A stretch of 64,000 nt of DNA from the NCBI GenBank assembly GCA_023957475.1, contig JAMLHA010000012.1, forward strand, positions 1-64,000, given 5' to 3'. The translations under genes were made by a program, and so were the position numbers. The stretch comes from Crocinitomicaceae bacterium. Lineage in GTDB: Bacteria; Bacteroidota; Bacteroidia; Flavobacteriales_D; Crocinitomicaceae. Shown here piece by piece: positions 10,839 to 20,371 of this stretch (its first letter is position 1; each line of letters opens with the position of its first letter). The notes under the pieces were generated by a model. The model searched no databases and was not told the DNA's origin. It was given only the letters and a program-made list of their open reading frames with translations.

Positions 10839-10868
10839 TTGGTTCTTAAAAACAAAACAGTATTTTTG
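10839..10868 (+). promoter_or_regulatory. Predicted Bacteroidota-type promoter for the DUF3820 gene
   Basis: TTG at 10839-10841, a 19-bp spacer, then TATTTTTG at 10861-10868, fits the phylum consensus TTG-N17-23-TAnnTTTG. Transcription would begin near 10875, so translation must start downstream, supporting the GTG at 10885. Confidence 0.6.
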
Positions 10869-10884
10869 GTATTTTATTTTCAAC

Positions 10885-11115
10885 GTGAACAAAGAACAAA
10901 ATAACCAACAGTTGATAGAGTTGGCAAATGCAAAAATGCCTTTTGGAAAATACAAAGGTTATTATCTGGTAGATTTACCTGAATATTACGTTGTGTGGTA
11001 CAAAAACAATGGATTTCCAAATGGAAAATTAGGTGAGCAACTTCAAATCATTTATGAAATAAAAGTAAATGGCTTAGAGCCTCTCATTCGACCGCTGATA
11101 AACAGAAATTTATAA
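10885..11115 (+). CDS. DUF3820 family protein
   Basis: A 76-residue protein with the DUF3820 signature 'MPFGKYKGYYLVDLPEYYVVWY' region and 'GKLGEQLQIIYEIKVNGLEPLIRPL'. The family is small, cytosolic and of unknown function. The frame is open for another 33 codons upstream, but a well-formed promoter lies inside that stretch and the extra residues are not family-like, so the GTG start is preferred. Its last codons overlap the 3' end of the convergent mtnB gene by 6 bp. Confidence 0.75.
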   Translation: MNKEQNNQQLIELANAKMPFGKYKGYYLVDLPEYYVVWYKNNGFPNGKLGEQLQIIYEIKVNGLEPLIRPLINRNL

Positions 11116-11709
11116 ACTCAGTTCTCTATACTTCACTTCCGAAAGGTATTCCAGAGTTTCCAAATGTCGCTTAGCTTCAAATAAGGAAGTTCCCCAAGCA
11201 TAAATACCGTGTTTTCTGATGATGAAACAATGATTTTCTAATAAATGGTTGCTTTCTACCATAGTTTTAGAAAATTCTGCCATGTCCTGTGTGTTTTCAA
11301 AAATTGGAATAGATACTGTTGCATCGTGCGTTGTTTGTCCTGCAAAACCTTTTTGCACTTCATATCCAGTAAATTCAACTGAATTCTCATATTTTGCAGA
11401 GAGAAGCACGGGAAAAACCGAGTGACTGTGCAAAATAACCTTTGTATTTGGAAATAAATCGTATAAAACACAATGAATCAATGTTTCTGCGGAAGGTTTG
11501 ATGGAAGCATATTGTCCGGTTGGTCGCCCATTTTTGTCAACGGTTATAAAATCATCGGCAGTAAATTGTGATTTATCCACACCACTTCGAGAAACCCAAA
11601 TAGTAGATGATTCATCTAAAAATGAATAATTTGTAGATGTGGCAGGCGACCATCCTTTGGCGTTAAACGCACGAATTTCGTTCGTTAAATTTTCTTTTAA
11701 TTTATTCAT
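11110..11709 (-). CDS. mtnB: Methylthioribulose-1-phosphate dehydratase-like class II aldolase
   Basis: Predicted to dehydrate 5-methylthioribulose-1-phosphate in methionine salvage. Family features are 'GWSPATSTNYS', 'SRSGVDKSQF', 'PSAETLIHCVLYDL', the zinc-ligand pair 'HSHS' and the late 'RKHGIYAWGTSLFEAKRHLE'. The start is the ATG giving 'MNKLKENLTNEIRAFNAKGW' (199 residues); 21 more in-frame codons upstream look non-coding. The neighbours mtnC and mtnD, often adjacent in relatives, are not in this window, so a related sugar-phosphate substrate is possible. Confidence 0.8.
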   Translation of the reverse strand: MNKLKENLTNEIRAFNAKGWSPATSTNYSFLDESSTIWVSRSGVDKSQFTADDFITVDKNGRPTGQYASIKPSAETLIHCVLYDLFPNTKVILHSHSVFPVLLSAKYENSVEFTGYEVQKGFAGQTTHDATVSIPIFENTQDMAEFSKTMVESNHLLENHCFIIRKHGIYAWGTSLFEAKRHLETLEYLSEVKYRELSL

Positions 11710-11788
11710 ATAATGAAAAATATAGTTAAAATTAAATTTTGGTTCGATATTTGTTACTAATTTCGAAAACAAATTTAAAACTAATAAA

Positions 11789-12457
11789 ATGAAAAAACTA
11801 TTTTCTTTATTTATTGGATTAGCATCACTTGCTTATTCTTATGCACAATCCACAGAGGGTACGATTAAATATTCTATCGAGTTTAGTAGCTCAGACCCTC
11901 AGGTACAAGCTCAATTGTCTATGTTGGGCGGTTCGACTATGACACAGTATTTCACACCAAATTTTTCTCGTATTCAGACGAATATGGGTATGTTTATGAA
12001 TAATTCTACAGTTATTGATTTAAAATCAAAAGAATCAGTGATGTTGATGGAAGGAATGATGGGTAAAAAAGCTGTGAAAGGAAATATTGATGAACTTGGT
12101 AAATCTGAAGAAGATGGTGATGAGCCTAAAATTGAAGTTGAAAAAACTGGTAAAACAAAGAAAATTGCTGGTTTTAAATGTTCTCAATATGTGTTGACAA
12201 CTGAAGAAGGTGCAACAATGAATTACTGGACAACTACAGAATTAACTGCAGCTAAGACAGGTAATAAATTTATGAATGATAAAGTGGAAGGTTTTCCATT
12301 GGCATTTGAACTTTCTACAAACGGACTTTTGATGAAGTTTACTGCAACTGAAGTTTTAAAAGAAATCAAGGGAGATAAAGCATCTTTATTTAGCTTAAGT
12401 ATTCCTGATGGATATGAAGAAGTATCTATTGATGATTTGAAATCTATGGGAATGTAA
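11789..12457 (+). CDS. Secreted DUF4412/GLPGLI-like protein
   Basis: A 222-residue protein with a clear signal peptide ending 'SLAYSYAQS', followed by a beta-rich domain. The region 'KTKKIAGFKCSQYVLTTEEG' with 'NYWTTTEL' and 'VEGFPLAFEL' resembles the DUF4412/GLPGLI group of Bacteroidota periplasmic or outer-membrane-associated proteins, whose function is unknown. It is methionine-rich (several 'GMM'/'MGM' runs). It is a single gene with a strong terminator directly downstream. Confidence 0.75.
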   Translation: MKKLFSLFIGLASLAYSYAQSTEGTIKYSIEFSSSDPQVQAQLSMLGGSTMTQYFTPNFSRIQTNMGMFMNNSTVIDLKSKESVMLMEGMMGKKAVKGNIDELGKSEEDGDEPKIEVEKTGKTKKIAGFKCSQYVLTTEEGATMNYWTTTELTAAKTGNKFMNDKVEGFPLAFELSTNGLLMKFTATEVLKEIKGDKASLFSLSIPDGYEEVSIDDLKSMGM

Positions 12458-12478
12458 TTCTCATAGATTTCAAATCAT

Positions 12479-12515
12479 AAAAAAAACCGATGAAATAATT
12501 TCATTGGTTTTTTTT
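12479..12515. terminator. Bidirectional intrinsic terminator between convergent genes
   Basis: A 9-bp stem, 'ccgatgaaa' with 'tttcattgg' around a TAA loop, is flanked by an A run on the left and a T run on the right, so it can serve both the DUF4412-like gene and the convergent aminotransferase gene. Confidence 0.88.
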
Positions 12516-12531
12516 ATGATTATGAAAAAGA

Positions 12532-13815
12532 TTAACTTAATTTATTTAAAGCAGCTCTTAAGTTTGAAATTACTCCATCTACGTCATCAATGCTGCATGT
12601 TCCAACAGACATTCTATACCATGTTGAAGATTTAGAAGCACCAAATGCATAAAATGGCACGATGGCTAATTTTGCTTCATTTAAGATGTAAGATGTAATA
12701 TCTTGCGTTGTTTCCAATACTTTTCCGTCAGCAGTTTTTTTGCCATTTAATGCTAACTGTACAGTTAAATAAATCGCAGCCTGTGGTGCAATGGCATCAA
12801 CATTGTGTCCTTCTGCTTTCAATGTTTGGAAACCATCATAGAATCCTTTTAAACGGGTGTAAATTTTATCTTTTTGAACAGTTAAAAAGCTATTGTACAG
12901 ATCAAGATTACTGATGTATTTAGCAACAGCAAGTTGCTCTGCTTTTGGAGCCCAAGCACCAATGTGAGTTAAAATAGCCTTCATCTTATCAATCAAGAAT
13001 TTTGGTCCCATAGTCCAACCAACTCTGATTCCTGTTGCAGAAAGTGATTTTGAAACTCCATCAACAAAAATGGTGTAGTTTTTCATTTCTGGACGAAGCA
13101 CTACCGGATTTTGATGCTCATTTCCATTGTGCGTCAAAGCCCAATAAATTTGGTCATACATTAAATAGACAGGTTTGCGTACACCTTCTCTTTTTTTGTT
13201 CTCTTCAAGAATCATGTCGCAAATTTCTTCCAACCCTTCTTTTGTAAAAACTGTTCCTGTTGGGTTTTGAGGAGAACACAAGGCAATAAGACTTGCTTCA
13301 CCAATGTATGGACGAATGTCATTTGCAGAAGGCATAAAATTTGTTGCTACATCTGCTTCGATAACAACTGCTTTTGCATTGTTTAAGTAGGAGTAGTGAT
13401 TGTTATTCCAAGAAGGAACAGCAAAAACAACAGTGTCTTGTGGATCTACAATTACTCTATAAATCGAATAAATAATAGGTCGAGCGCCACCAGAAATTAA
13501 AATTTCATCTGGATTGTAATTTAAATTACCTCTAACTTTTAAAAAATTAGAGACAGCTTGACGGAGAGCAGTCATTCCATTTGCTTCAGGGTAATTGGTA
13601 GAATCAGCATTGTATTCATCAACTATATACTGTTTTAATTCATTTGGAATAGGGAAGTGTTTCGGATTAAAATCACCAATTGTTAAATTGTATATTTTTT
13701 CTCCTTGTTTAATTTTTTCATTAACTTCTGAAGCTATTTTTATAATTTCCGAACCAATAATGTTGTCAGCTAACTTAGAAACTGTAACAACATTAACATC
13801 TGTTTCTGTGCTCAT
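12532..13815 (-). CDS. Pyridoxal-phosphate aminotransferase, class I (aspartate-aminotransferase type)
   Basis: A 427-residue fold-type I aminotransferase. PLP contacts are recognisable: 'NPTG' (184-187), D221 in 'MYDQIYWAL', the Schiff-base lysine K256 in 'DGVSKSLSATGIRVGW', and R264. Its amino-acid specificity cannot be set from sequence; aspartate or aromatic 2-oxoacid pairs are typical. It is slightly longer than the 390-400 residues usual for the group. A -7 element (TAGTTTTG on the minus strand, 13838-13845) lies upstream, without a clear -33. It stands alone and converges on the preceding gene. Confidence 0.88.
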   Translation of the reverse strand: MSTETDVNVVTVSKLADNIIGSEIIKIASEVNEKIKQGEKIYNLTIGDFNPKHFPIPNELKQYIVDEYNADSTNYPEANGMTALRQAVSNFLKVRGNLNYNPDEILISGGARPIIYSIYRVIVDPQDTVVFAVPSWNNNHYSYLNNAKAVVIEADVATNFMPSANDIRPYIGEASLIALCSPQNPTGTVFTKEGLEEICDMILEENKKREGVRKPVYLMYDQIYWALTHNGNEHQNPVVLRPEMKNYTIFVDGVSKSLSATGIRVGWTMGPKFLIDKMKAILTHIGAWAPKAEQLAVAKYISNLDLYNSFLTVQKDKIYTRLKGFYDGFQTLKAEGHNVDAIAPQAAIYLTVQLALNGKKTADGKVLETTQDITSYILNEAKLAIVPFYAFGASKSSTWYRMSVGTCSIDDVDGVISNLRAALNKLS

Positions 13816-13991
13816 ATATCAATTGTTTTAATTTTTACAAAACTAAAAATAATAAGTCGTATAAAATTATGTTAGAAATAAAATATTGTGAATATTTTTA
13901 CTTTAAAATATAAAAGCTGATTTTTCTTGATATTATTCAAATCTCAATTATTGTATGAGATTATTTTTAAATTTGCTCTTTTAAAAATAAA

Positions 13992-14714
13992 TTGAAAAAT
14001 AAAATAAAATATATATTACAGAAAGTACTTGGTTTTGAGCGATATTTATACATTTTCTCAAAATTTAAAATAAAAACGCTTTCTAATGATGCCAATGAAA
14101 AGGATTTTTTCCATTTTTTGAATCTTATTAAAGACAAAGAAGGAGATATGATTGATATTGGTGCAAATATTGGTATTATGACCTATTATTTAGCATCTTC
14201 TTTTCCAAAATCAACAGTGCATGCTTTTGAACCAATTCCAATTAATTTTATTACATTAAAAAAAATCGTAACAAAGTTTCAATTAGGTAATGTTGAACTT
14301 TACCCTTTTGCTCTCGGTCAAACTCTTGGGAAAATTAAAATGATTATGCCGTATGATGGAAAGACGAAGATGCAAGGCTTATCGCACGTTATACATGAAT
14401 CAATTGATGTTTTTAACGAAGGTGATCAATACGAAGTTGCGGTTAAAACTTTAGATGAATTATTTGCAAATACCAAAATTCAAGCGATTAAAATTGATGT
14501 CGAAAATTTTGAATATTTTGTTTTTAAAGGTGGTGAAAATCTCTTAAAAAATAACAAACCCATTATCTATGCAGAGCTTTGGGATAATGAAAATAGAAAG
14601 AACAGTTTTGACTTCTTACAAAATATTGGTTATTCTATTTACGTTGTTGATAATGATCAATTGGTTTTGTATGAAGATAATAAACATATCACTCAGAATT
14701 TTATTTTCAAATAA
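13992..14714 (+). CDS. FkbM family methyltransferase
   Basis: A 240-residue SAM-dependent methyltransferase with motif I 'MIDIGANIGIMTYYLA', 'VHAFEPIPINF' and the FkbM-typical 'IKIDVENFEYFVFKGG'. FkbM enzymes often O-methylate sugars or glycolipids; the substrate is unknown. It starts with TTG, the only start preserving the N-terminus before the first methionine. It is followed 12 bp later by a flippase gene, so the pair probably works on a surface glycan or lipid-linked oligosaccharide. Confidence 0.85.
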   Translation: MKNKIKYILQKVLGFERYLYIFSKFKIKTLSNDANEKDFFHFLNLIKDKEGDMIDIGANIGIMTYYLASSFPKSTVHAFEPIPINFITLKKIVTKFQLGNVELYPFALGQTLGKIKMIMPYDGKTKMQGLSHVIHESIDVFNEGDQYEVAVKTLDELFANTKIQAIKIDVENFEYFVFKGGENLLKNNKPIIYAELWDNENRKNSFDFLQNIGYSIYVVDNDQLVLYEDNKHITQNFIFK

Positions 14715-14726
14715 ATAGCTTCTACA

Positions 14727-16157
14727 TTGCAAAAAAAATTCATTTCCAATCTGGTACTATTAGCTTTACTTAATTTATTAATTAAGCCAATAGCCATTTT
14801 TGGAATTGATGCTACGGTGCAAAATCGAGTAGGGTCGGAGGATTATGGTCTGTATTTCAGTTTGTTGAATTTTACGTATTTATTTAATATCTTATTGGAT
14901 TTTGGTATTAATAATTACATGACCAAAAATGTTGCTCAGTATCCAGCTCTTATGCAGAAATATATTGGTAAAATCTCTGCAGTGCGCATCGTTTTATTCT
15001 TTATTTATGCAATTTTTACTTTTGGTATAGCTTTTGTTTTGCAATATGAAAATAAAGTTTATCCAATTTTGCTAATACTTGTTATTCAGCAGTTTGTTAT
15101 TGGTATGATAGCTTATTTTAGGAGTTATTTATCTGGAATGTTGCTGTTTAAATTGGATGCTTTGTTGTCTGTATTGGATCGGTTTATGTTGATAATCATT
15201 TGTGGATTGACTCTTTATTTCACAACTTATGCCAATTCATTTACTATTGAGCACTACATCTTTATTCAATTTATTTGTTACTTAATTTCTTTCTTTGTTG
15301 GACTTTTATTGGTATTGAAGCACATTGGAACGATTAAAATTAAGTTTAATAAACCGATTATCTATTTAATTACAAGAGAAAGTTATCCGTATGCTTTATT
15401 AATTATTTTAATGGCTTTGTTTTCACGTGTAGATTCTGTAATGTTAGAGCGAATGTTACCTGATGGTGCAAGACAAGCGGGCGTATATGCTCAGGGATTT
15501 CGTCTTTTGGATGCGAGCTTTATGTTTGCAATGTTGTTTTCTAATCTATTGCTTCCAATTTTCTCAAAAATGATTGGCGATAAAATGCCAGTAAAACCGT
15601 TGTTTCAACTTTCTTCTAAGTTACTTGTTTGGGGGGCTATTGCTTTGGCAGCATTGTGTTATTGGAATGCAGAGAATATCTTATCAATTATTTATAGCAA
15701 TGACTTGGCATTGAGCACACCTCCTTTTCAATTGTTGATGTTGACTTTTGTTGCTATGTGTATAACGTTGATTTTTGGAACTTATCTCACGGCTTTGGGT
15801 GAAATGAAAACGTTGAATATTATTGCGTTTGTAGGTTTGCTTATCAATGTGGCTTGCAATATCTATTTGATTCCTAAATATGGAGCTTATGGAGCTGCTA
15901 TTGCAACATTGTTTACCCAATTTGCAGTGGCTATAGCAGAAACCATTGTAGTTGTTAAACGCTTACAAATTGTTTATACTTTTTGGACATCGTTGTCTTT
16001 TGTAATTTATACAACAGTTGTTTTTTCTGGTTGTTGGTTAGCAGAAAAATATTCCCTAAATTTATTTTATCAAGGAATATTTTTAATTTTTTGTTTATTG
16101 ATCTTTAAAGTAATTAATGTTCAACTTTTTAAAACAATCTTATCAGGTCGAGATTAA
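14727..16157 (+). CDS. Polysaccharide biosynthesis flippase (Wzx/MATE-like)
   Basis: A 476-residue integral membrane protein with about 12-14 helices and the N-terminal pattern of the polysaccharide transporter family ('GSEDYGLYFSLLNFTYLFNILLDFGINNYMTKNV'). It is expected to move lipid-linked oligosaccharide across the inner membrane. A TTG start is used. It is likely cotranscribed with the FkbM methyltransferase. Its last 4 bases overlap the end of the convergent TonB receptor gene, and no terminator is visible between them. Confidence 0.85.
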   Translation: MQKKFISNLVLLALLNLLIKPIAIFGIDATVQNRVGSEDYGLYFSLLNFTYLFNILLDFGINNYMTKNVAQYPALMQKYIGKISAVRIVLFFIYAIFTFGIAFVLQYENKVYPILLILVIQQFVIGMIAYFRSYLSGMLLFKLDALLSVLDRFMLIIICGLTLYFTTYANSFTIEHYIFIQFICYLISFFVGLLLVLKHIGTIKIKFNKPIIYLITRESYPYALLIILMALFSRVDSVMLERMLPDGARQAGVYAQGFRLLDASFMFAMLFSNLLLPIFSKMIGDKMPVKPLFQLSSKLLVWGAIALAALCYWNAENILSIIYSNDLALSTPPFQLLMLTFVAMCITLIFGTYLTALGEMKTLNIIAFVGLLINVACNIYLIPKYGAYGAAIATLFTQFAVAIAETIVVVKRLQIVYTFWTSLSFVIYTTVVFSGCWLAEKYSLNLFYQGIFLIFCLLIFKVINVQLFKTILSGRD

Positions 16158-18607
16158 TTTGTCTTTTTAGTGAATCTAAAGTCTATTTTATAATAAAACA
16201 GAGGTAAGAAACCAAGTTGATTTTTTGTTGCAATAGGTTCTGCTGTTGGATCAACTAAGTTTGGAGCATACGCTAAACTTAAAACGTTTTTGGTATTCAA
16301 TATATTCACTAAATCCAACCCAATTTCGTGTGTTAGCTTTCTAGCATTGTATTTCCAGCTTAATTTCAAATCCAATCTAAAATAGTTTTTGAAACGACGT
16401 GAATTAAAGCCTTCATCTACAAAAACCAATTCATGGTATTTTTCTGTTTCAACTAAATCTACATAACCATATCTTTGTCCACCAGCATAAGTTGCTTTTA
16501 TACCTAAAGAGATGGATTGTTTTACACCTAATTTGAATTCTTTACCACCTAATACATTAAAAACGTAGTTTCCGTTGTACGAAGTATTTCGCATAACGCC
16601 ATCACTTCCTTTGTATTGTGAATCATAAAGTGATGCAGTAACCAATACAAAAAATGATTTATCAAAGAATTTTTGAACGGTAACTTCAAGTCCATAGTTC
16701 CTACCAGTTCCTTTATTTGATAATGAATCTGGGAAGAATCGTTGAAATCCTGCCCCCATATTAATAAGGGAAAATGATGAAGGTTGAATGGTAACAGGAA
16801 TGCTGTATAAATATTGATAATACGTTTCAAATTTTAGATTCCAACTTTTTCCTAAGAAAGATTCATATCCAATACCTGTGTGGATACTTTTGCTGAAATC
16901 CATATTCTTGTTATGGTAAATTTTATCTCCGTTTGCATCAAATTTATTGTAAGTATAGGTGTAGAGAGGTTGTGTTTGACTATGCATTCCAGCTCCAGCA
17001 AAGATACTGTGGTTGTTTTTGATTTTCCAACGCCAACCAATACGAGGTTCAATACCACTAAAACGATTACTCAAAGAGAAATACTGCGCATGTAAACCAG
17101 CTGTCACATCCATGTTCTCAGTAGCTCTCCATTTCCATTGGATAAACGGTTGAATCAAGGTATAAGCACCGCTGTAATCCCATCGTAATTGGAAATTTTT
17201 GTCGGTAACTAGTGCTAGCGCAGAATCTCGTTGAATGGTATAATATAAATCGGTGTTTATTCCCGCTTTAATTAGATGTCGAGTGTTGAATTTATGTGTA
17301 ACAGCTATGTGATAAGCAACTTTGTGAAATTGAAATTGATACCCCATTAATTGATAAGCAGAATCAATGGTAATGTTTTGAAATTCATCAGGAGTTCCTT
17401 TTAACAACGTATCAACATGTCTTAATAAGTAATTGTGGTGTGAATGTTGTTCATCATAACTATAAGCCAATGTTGTTGTTAAAAATGTTTTATCGGATAA
17501 TGATTGTTTGTAATTAAACCCTGAAACGAGCATTGATGTTCCAAAATACTGATCGCGATCTCCTTCGCCATACATTTCTGTTGACACCTTTGTTTGTTCA
17601 GAAATCATGATTTGGATATTGCTTTTACCACCAATACCGAAGAATGAAAGATTACCACCATTTTTAAATCTCCAATTAAATTTAAAAGCTCCATCGCCAT
17701 ATTCGGGCACAGCATCTGTACCGATTTTGATGCCCATCGCTTTGAAAATACTTAAAGTAGAGTAGCGCCCCATTATCAGATAACTAGAGTTACCTGTTTT
17801 ACTCATCGGACCTTCAGCTAATAGCTCTGTTCCTAAAAAACCAAATTGACCAGTAAATTCATGGTTACTATTGTTTCCGTTTCTTAGTTTTAAGTCAAAT
17901 ACAGCAGCAGTACTGTTTCCATATTCGGCAGGGAAGGCACTCATGAAAAAATCAGAATTACCTAAGAGTTTATTGTTTAAAATGGTAACGGGTCCACCTG
18001 TACTTCCAGAAGTAGCAAAGTGCGAGGGATTTGGAATGTCAATTCCTTCTACTTTCCAGACCACTCCGAGTGGGGAGTTTCCTCTAACAACGATGTCGTT
18101 TCTTGAATCATCAGCACCTTGTACACCAGCAAAATTAGAGGCCATACGAGCAGGGTCAGAGCGAGAACCTGCATATCGATTTGTTTCTTCCACACTGAAT
18201 TGACGAGCAGAAATAAGTGCCAATTCATTGATTACTTCACCTGATTTACGAGCAGTAACCACAACTTCTTCAGCATTTGTGTAATATGCCTCTGTCATTG
18301 GGATATCAAGAATTGTTTCTTTACCCGAATTAACTTCAATATGAACAGTTTTATCGTCGTAACCAAAAAATGTAACAATTAAAGAATATTTTCCAACAGG
18401 TACGTTGCTGATCAAAAAGCTCCCATCATCGTCTGTTATAGCTCTATAAAGATTGGTTGAATCTTTTGTTGGTATTTGTACTTTTGCAGCAGTGATAGGG
18501 GAGAATGTTTCTGAATCAAATACCTTTCCTCTAACATTTTGAGTTGGTTGAGCAATTGAAGTTACTGTTAGTAAAATAGAGGCTAACAGGAAGTATATTT
18601 TTTGCAT
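16154..18607 (-). CDS. TonB-dependent receptor with carboxypeptidase-regulatory-like domain
   Basis: An 817-residue outer-membrane receptor. It has a signal peptide (about 1-19), a CarboxypepD_reg-like beta-sandwich (about 22-110, 'GKVFDSETFSPITAAKVQI'), a plug region with 'NDIVVRGNSPLGVVWKVEGIDIPNP', and a beta-barrel. It moves an unknown substrate across the outer membrane using TonB energy. It lies 12 bp downstream of a peptide-binding lipoprotein gene on the same strand, suggesting an operon and possibly a peptide-type ligand. No SusD-like partner is present. Confidence 0.88.
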   Translation of the reverse strand: MQKIYFLLASILLTVTSIAQPTQNVRGKVFDSETFSPITAAKVQIPTKDSTNLYRAITDDDGSFLISNVPVGKYSLIVTFFGYDDKTVHIEVNSGKETILDIPMTEAYYTNAEEVVVTARKSGEVINELALISARQFSVEETNRYAGSRSDPARMASNFAGVQGADDSRNDIVVRGNSPLGVVWKVEGIDIPNPSHFATSGSTGGPVTILNNKLLGNSDFFMSAFPAEYGNSTAAVFDLKLRNGNNSNHEFTGQFGFLGTELLAEGPMSKTGNSSYLIMGRYSTLSIFKAMGIKIGTDAVPEYGDGAFKFNWRFKNGGNLSFFGIGGKSNIQIMISEQTKVSTEMYGEGDRDQYFGTSMLVSGFNYKQSLSDKTFLTTTLAYSYDEQHSHHNYLLRHVDTLLKGTPDEFQNITIDSAYQLMGYQFQFHKVAYHIAVTHKFNTRHLIKAGINTDLYYTIQRDSALALVTDKNFQLRWDYSGAYTLIQPFIQWKWRATENMDVTAGLHAQYFSLSNRFSGIEPRIGWRWKIKNNHSIFAGAGMHSQTQPLYTYTYNKFDANGDKIYHNKNMDFSKSIHTGIGYESFLGKSWNLKFETYYQYLYSIPVTIQPSSFSLINMGAGFQRFFPDSLSNKGTGRNYGLEVTVQKFFDKSFFVLVTASLYDSQYKGSDGVMRNTSYNGNYVFNVLGGKEFKLGVKQSISLGIKATYAGGQRYGYVDLVETEKYHELVFVDEGFNSRRFKNYFRLDLKLSWKYNARKLTHEIGLDLVNILNTKNVLSLAYAPNLVDPTAEPIATKNQLGFLPLFYYKIDFRFTKKTN

Positions 18608-18619
18608 AGTTATTGCGCT

Positions 18620-20371
18620 TTATTTCTTACTAGTTATTTCTTTTTGGTACTCTTCGGCAGTCCAAGGCTTCAAATATACCTTTTTAAAGTTAAAATAACT
18701 CAAAGAATTAAAGTACAAATTTCTAACATTTGAATAAGCAATTTCAATATCACCTGTGTACCACAAAGGAATGAGCGGTGGATTTTTCAACATTTCTATT
18801 TCAGCTTTTGAGTAGAGATTGAGTTTTTTTCCGATATTACTTTCTCTATTTCCTTCTTCAACATATTTATCAAAAGTAGGGTTGCTGTATTTTGAATAGT
18901 TTAACCCAGCAGTTCTTTCAGCTGTTGGAATGTTTGAGCTAATGAAATTCATCAAGAAGTTTTCTGGCTTTGGATAATCAGCAATCCAACTACTCTTAAA
19001 TAAATCACCATTTCCTTCAATAGCGTCAGTATTTAATTGTTCAAATGTTGAACCATCAATATTGACATTAATACCTAAAACTTGGAATATTTGTTGCGCA
19101 AATTCATCAGCAACAGCTGAGTTAACGTCACCAATACTAAATCTAAGGTTGACACTTCCAAATCCTTTTCCATTAGGATATCCAGCTTCTGCCAATAATT
19201 TTTTGGCTTTTTCTGGGTTGTAATTGTATCCGTATTTTTTTACTTCATTAAAATCATATCCTTTGAATACAGAAGATAGAGGAGGAACAATTCCATAATA
19301 ACCCAATTCGTTGTATTGGTTTTTCAATACTTCTCGACCAAGTCTTTCTTTATCAAAAGCATAAATAAAAGCTTGTCTAACACGAACATCTGCAAATCGG
19401 GGGTCGTTCATGTTGAAATTAAAATAATGTGTGTTTAATGTTGGATTTTTGTACAACATTAATAATGGAGGGGTTGAATTAAAGTCAGCTAAGCGACCTT
19501 CAACCATTTTCGTAATCTTGCTTGTTGGTAATTCTAATATTAAATCAATTTCTTTGTTCTCGAACATATCCAATTGCTCGAGTTTTCTATTTTGAATATA
19601 AAATTTAATTGAATCAAGGTATGGTAGCTGCTTTCCTTGTTCGTCTAATTCATAGTAGTCTTCGTTTTTTGCAAGTGAAATGTATGGAGGTTCGCCATTC
19701 ACATATTTGTTAAAGTAGAATGGACCTGTGCCAACAATATCAGTAATTGCATCCGCATTGATGATTTTTTCAGATTGAATTGCTAGCTGAATTTGAGCTA
19801 ATTTATTAAGGAAATTATCATCTTTTTGTGTTAAAGTGATTTGTAATTTCCCATCAACCTCTTTAATTCCTTTTATTGTTTTTTCTTTTTTATTGAAATA
19901 ATCTTCAGCCCCTAGTAAATTTTCTTTTAATAAATAGCTATACGAAACTGTTTCCGTTCCTTTTTGTGTTGGAGTACAAATTACTTCAAATGTTTTAATA
20001 ATGTCACTAATCTTTAATAAACGTTCGCTTTTGCTTCCGAAAGCTGGGTGATTGTGAAAATAAACATCGTTTCGAATGTCAAATGTGTAAGTCATGCCAT
20101 CATCACTTATTTTCCATGAAGAAGCAATTTGAGGTGTGACTTTTAAAGTGTGTGGATCTAAGCTAACCAATCCTTCCATGACTTGCCCAAATACAATTGC
20201 AGAATAATAATCAGATACTTCGTAAGAAATATGTGTGATAGGTTCAGAGTTAATACACATGCGTATTTCTCCACCACTAAGCTCAGATTTATTTTTATTG
20301 GAACAACTTACAATAAATATGGCAATAAGTATATAAAAGAAGTGTCTCATAAGCTTGATGCTCTTTTTCAT
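18620..20371 (-). CDS. ABC-type oligopeptide-binding lipoprotein (SBP_bac_5)
   Basis: A 583-residue family 5 extracellular solute-binding protein. The N-terminus has a lipoprotein signal with 'AIFIVSCSN', placing the lipidated residue at C23. Features of the family follow: 'DPHTLKVTPQIASSWKISDDGMTYTFDIRNDVYFH', 'VGTGPFYF' and 'VRVRQAFIYAFDKERLGREV'. It binds oligopeptides or similar ligands. The usual Opp/Dpp permease and ATPase genes are absent nearby; the downstream partner is instead a TonB receptor. A second ATG at codon 8 is a possible alternative start. Confidence 0.88.
   Translation of the reverse strand: MKKSIKLMRHFFYILIAIFIVSCSNKNKSELSGGEIRMCINSEPITHISYEVSDYYSAIVFGQVMEGLVSLDPHTLKVTPQIASSWKISDDGMTYTFDIRNDVYFHNHPAFGSKSERLLKISDIIKTFEVICTPTQKGTETVSYSYLLKENLLGAEDYFNKKEKTIKGIKEVDGKLQITLTQKDDNFLNKLAQIQLAIQSEKIINADAITDIVGTGPFYFNKYVNGEPPYISLAKNEDYYELDEQGKQLPYLDSIKFYIQNRKLEQLDMFENKEIDLILELPTSKITKMVEGRLADFNSTPPLLMLYKNPTLNTHYFNFNMNDPRFADVRVRQAFIYAFDKERLGREVLKNQYNELGYYGIVPPLSSVFKGYDFNEVKKYGYNYNPEKAKKLLAEAGYPNGKGFGSVNLRFSIGDVNSAVADEFAQQIFQVLGINVNIDGSTFEQLNTDAIEGNGDLFKSSWIADYPKPENFLMNFISSNIPTAERTAGLNYSKYSNPTFDKYVEEGNRESNIGKKLNLYSKAEIEMLKNPPLIPLWYTGDIEIAYSNVRNLYFNSLSYFNFKKVYLKPWTAEEYQKEITSKK

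Noticed and set aside
13900..13992. Promoter for the FkbM gene with TAAATTTG near 13966
   Set aside because: The -7 match is good, but the nearest TTG is only about 14 bp away, too short for the consensus spacing.
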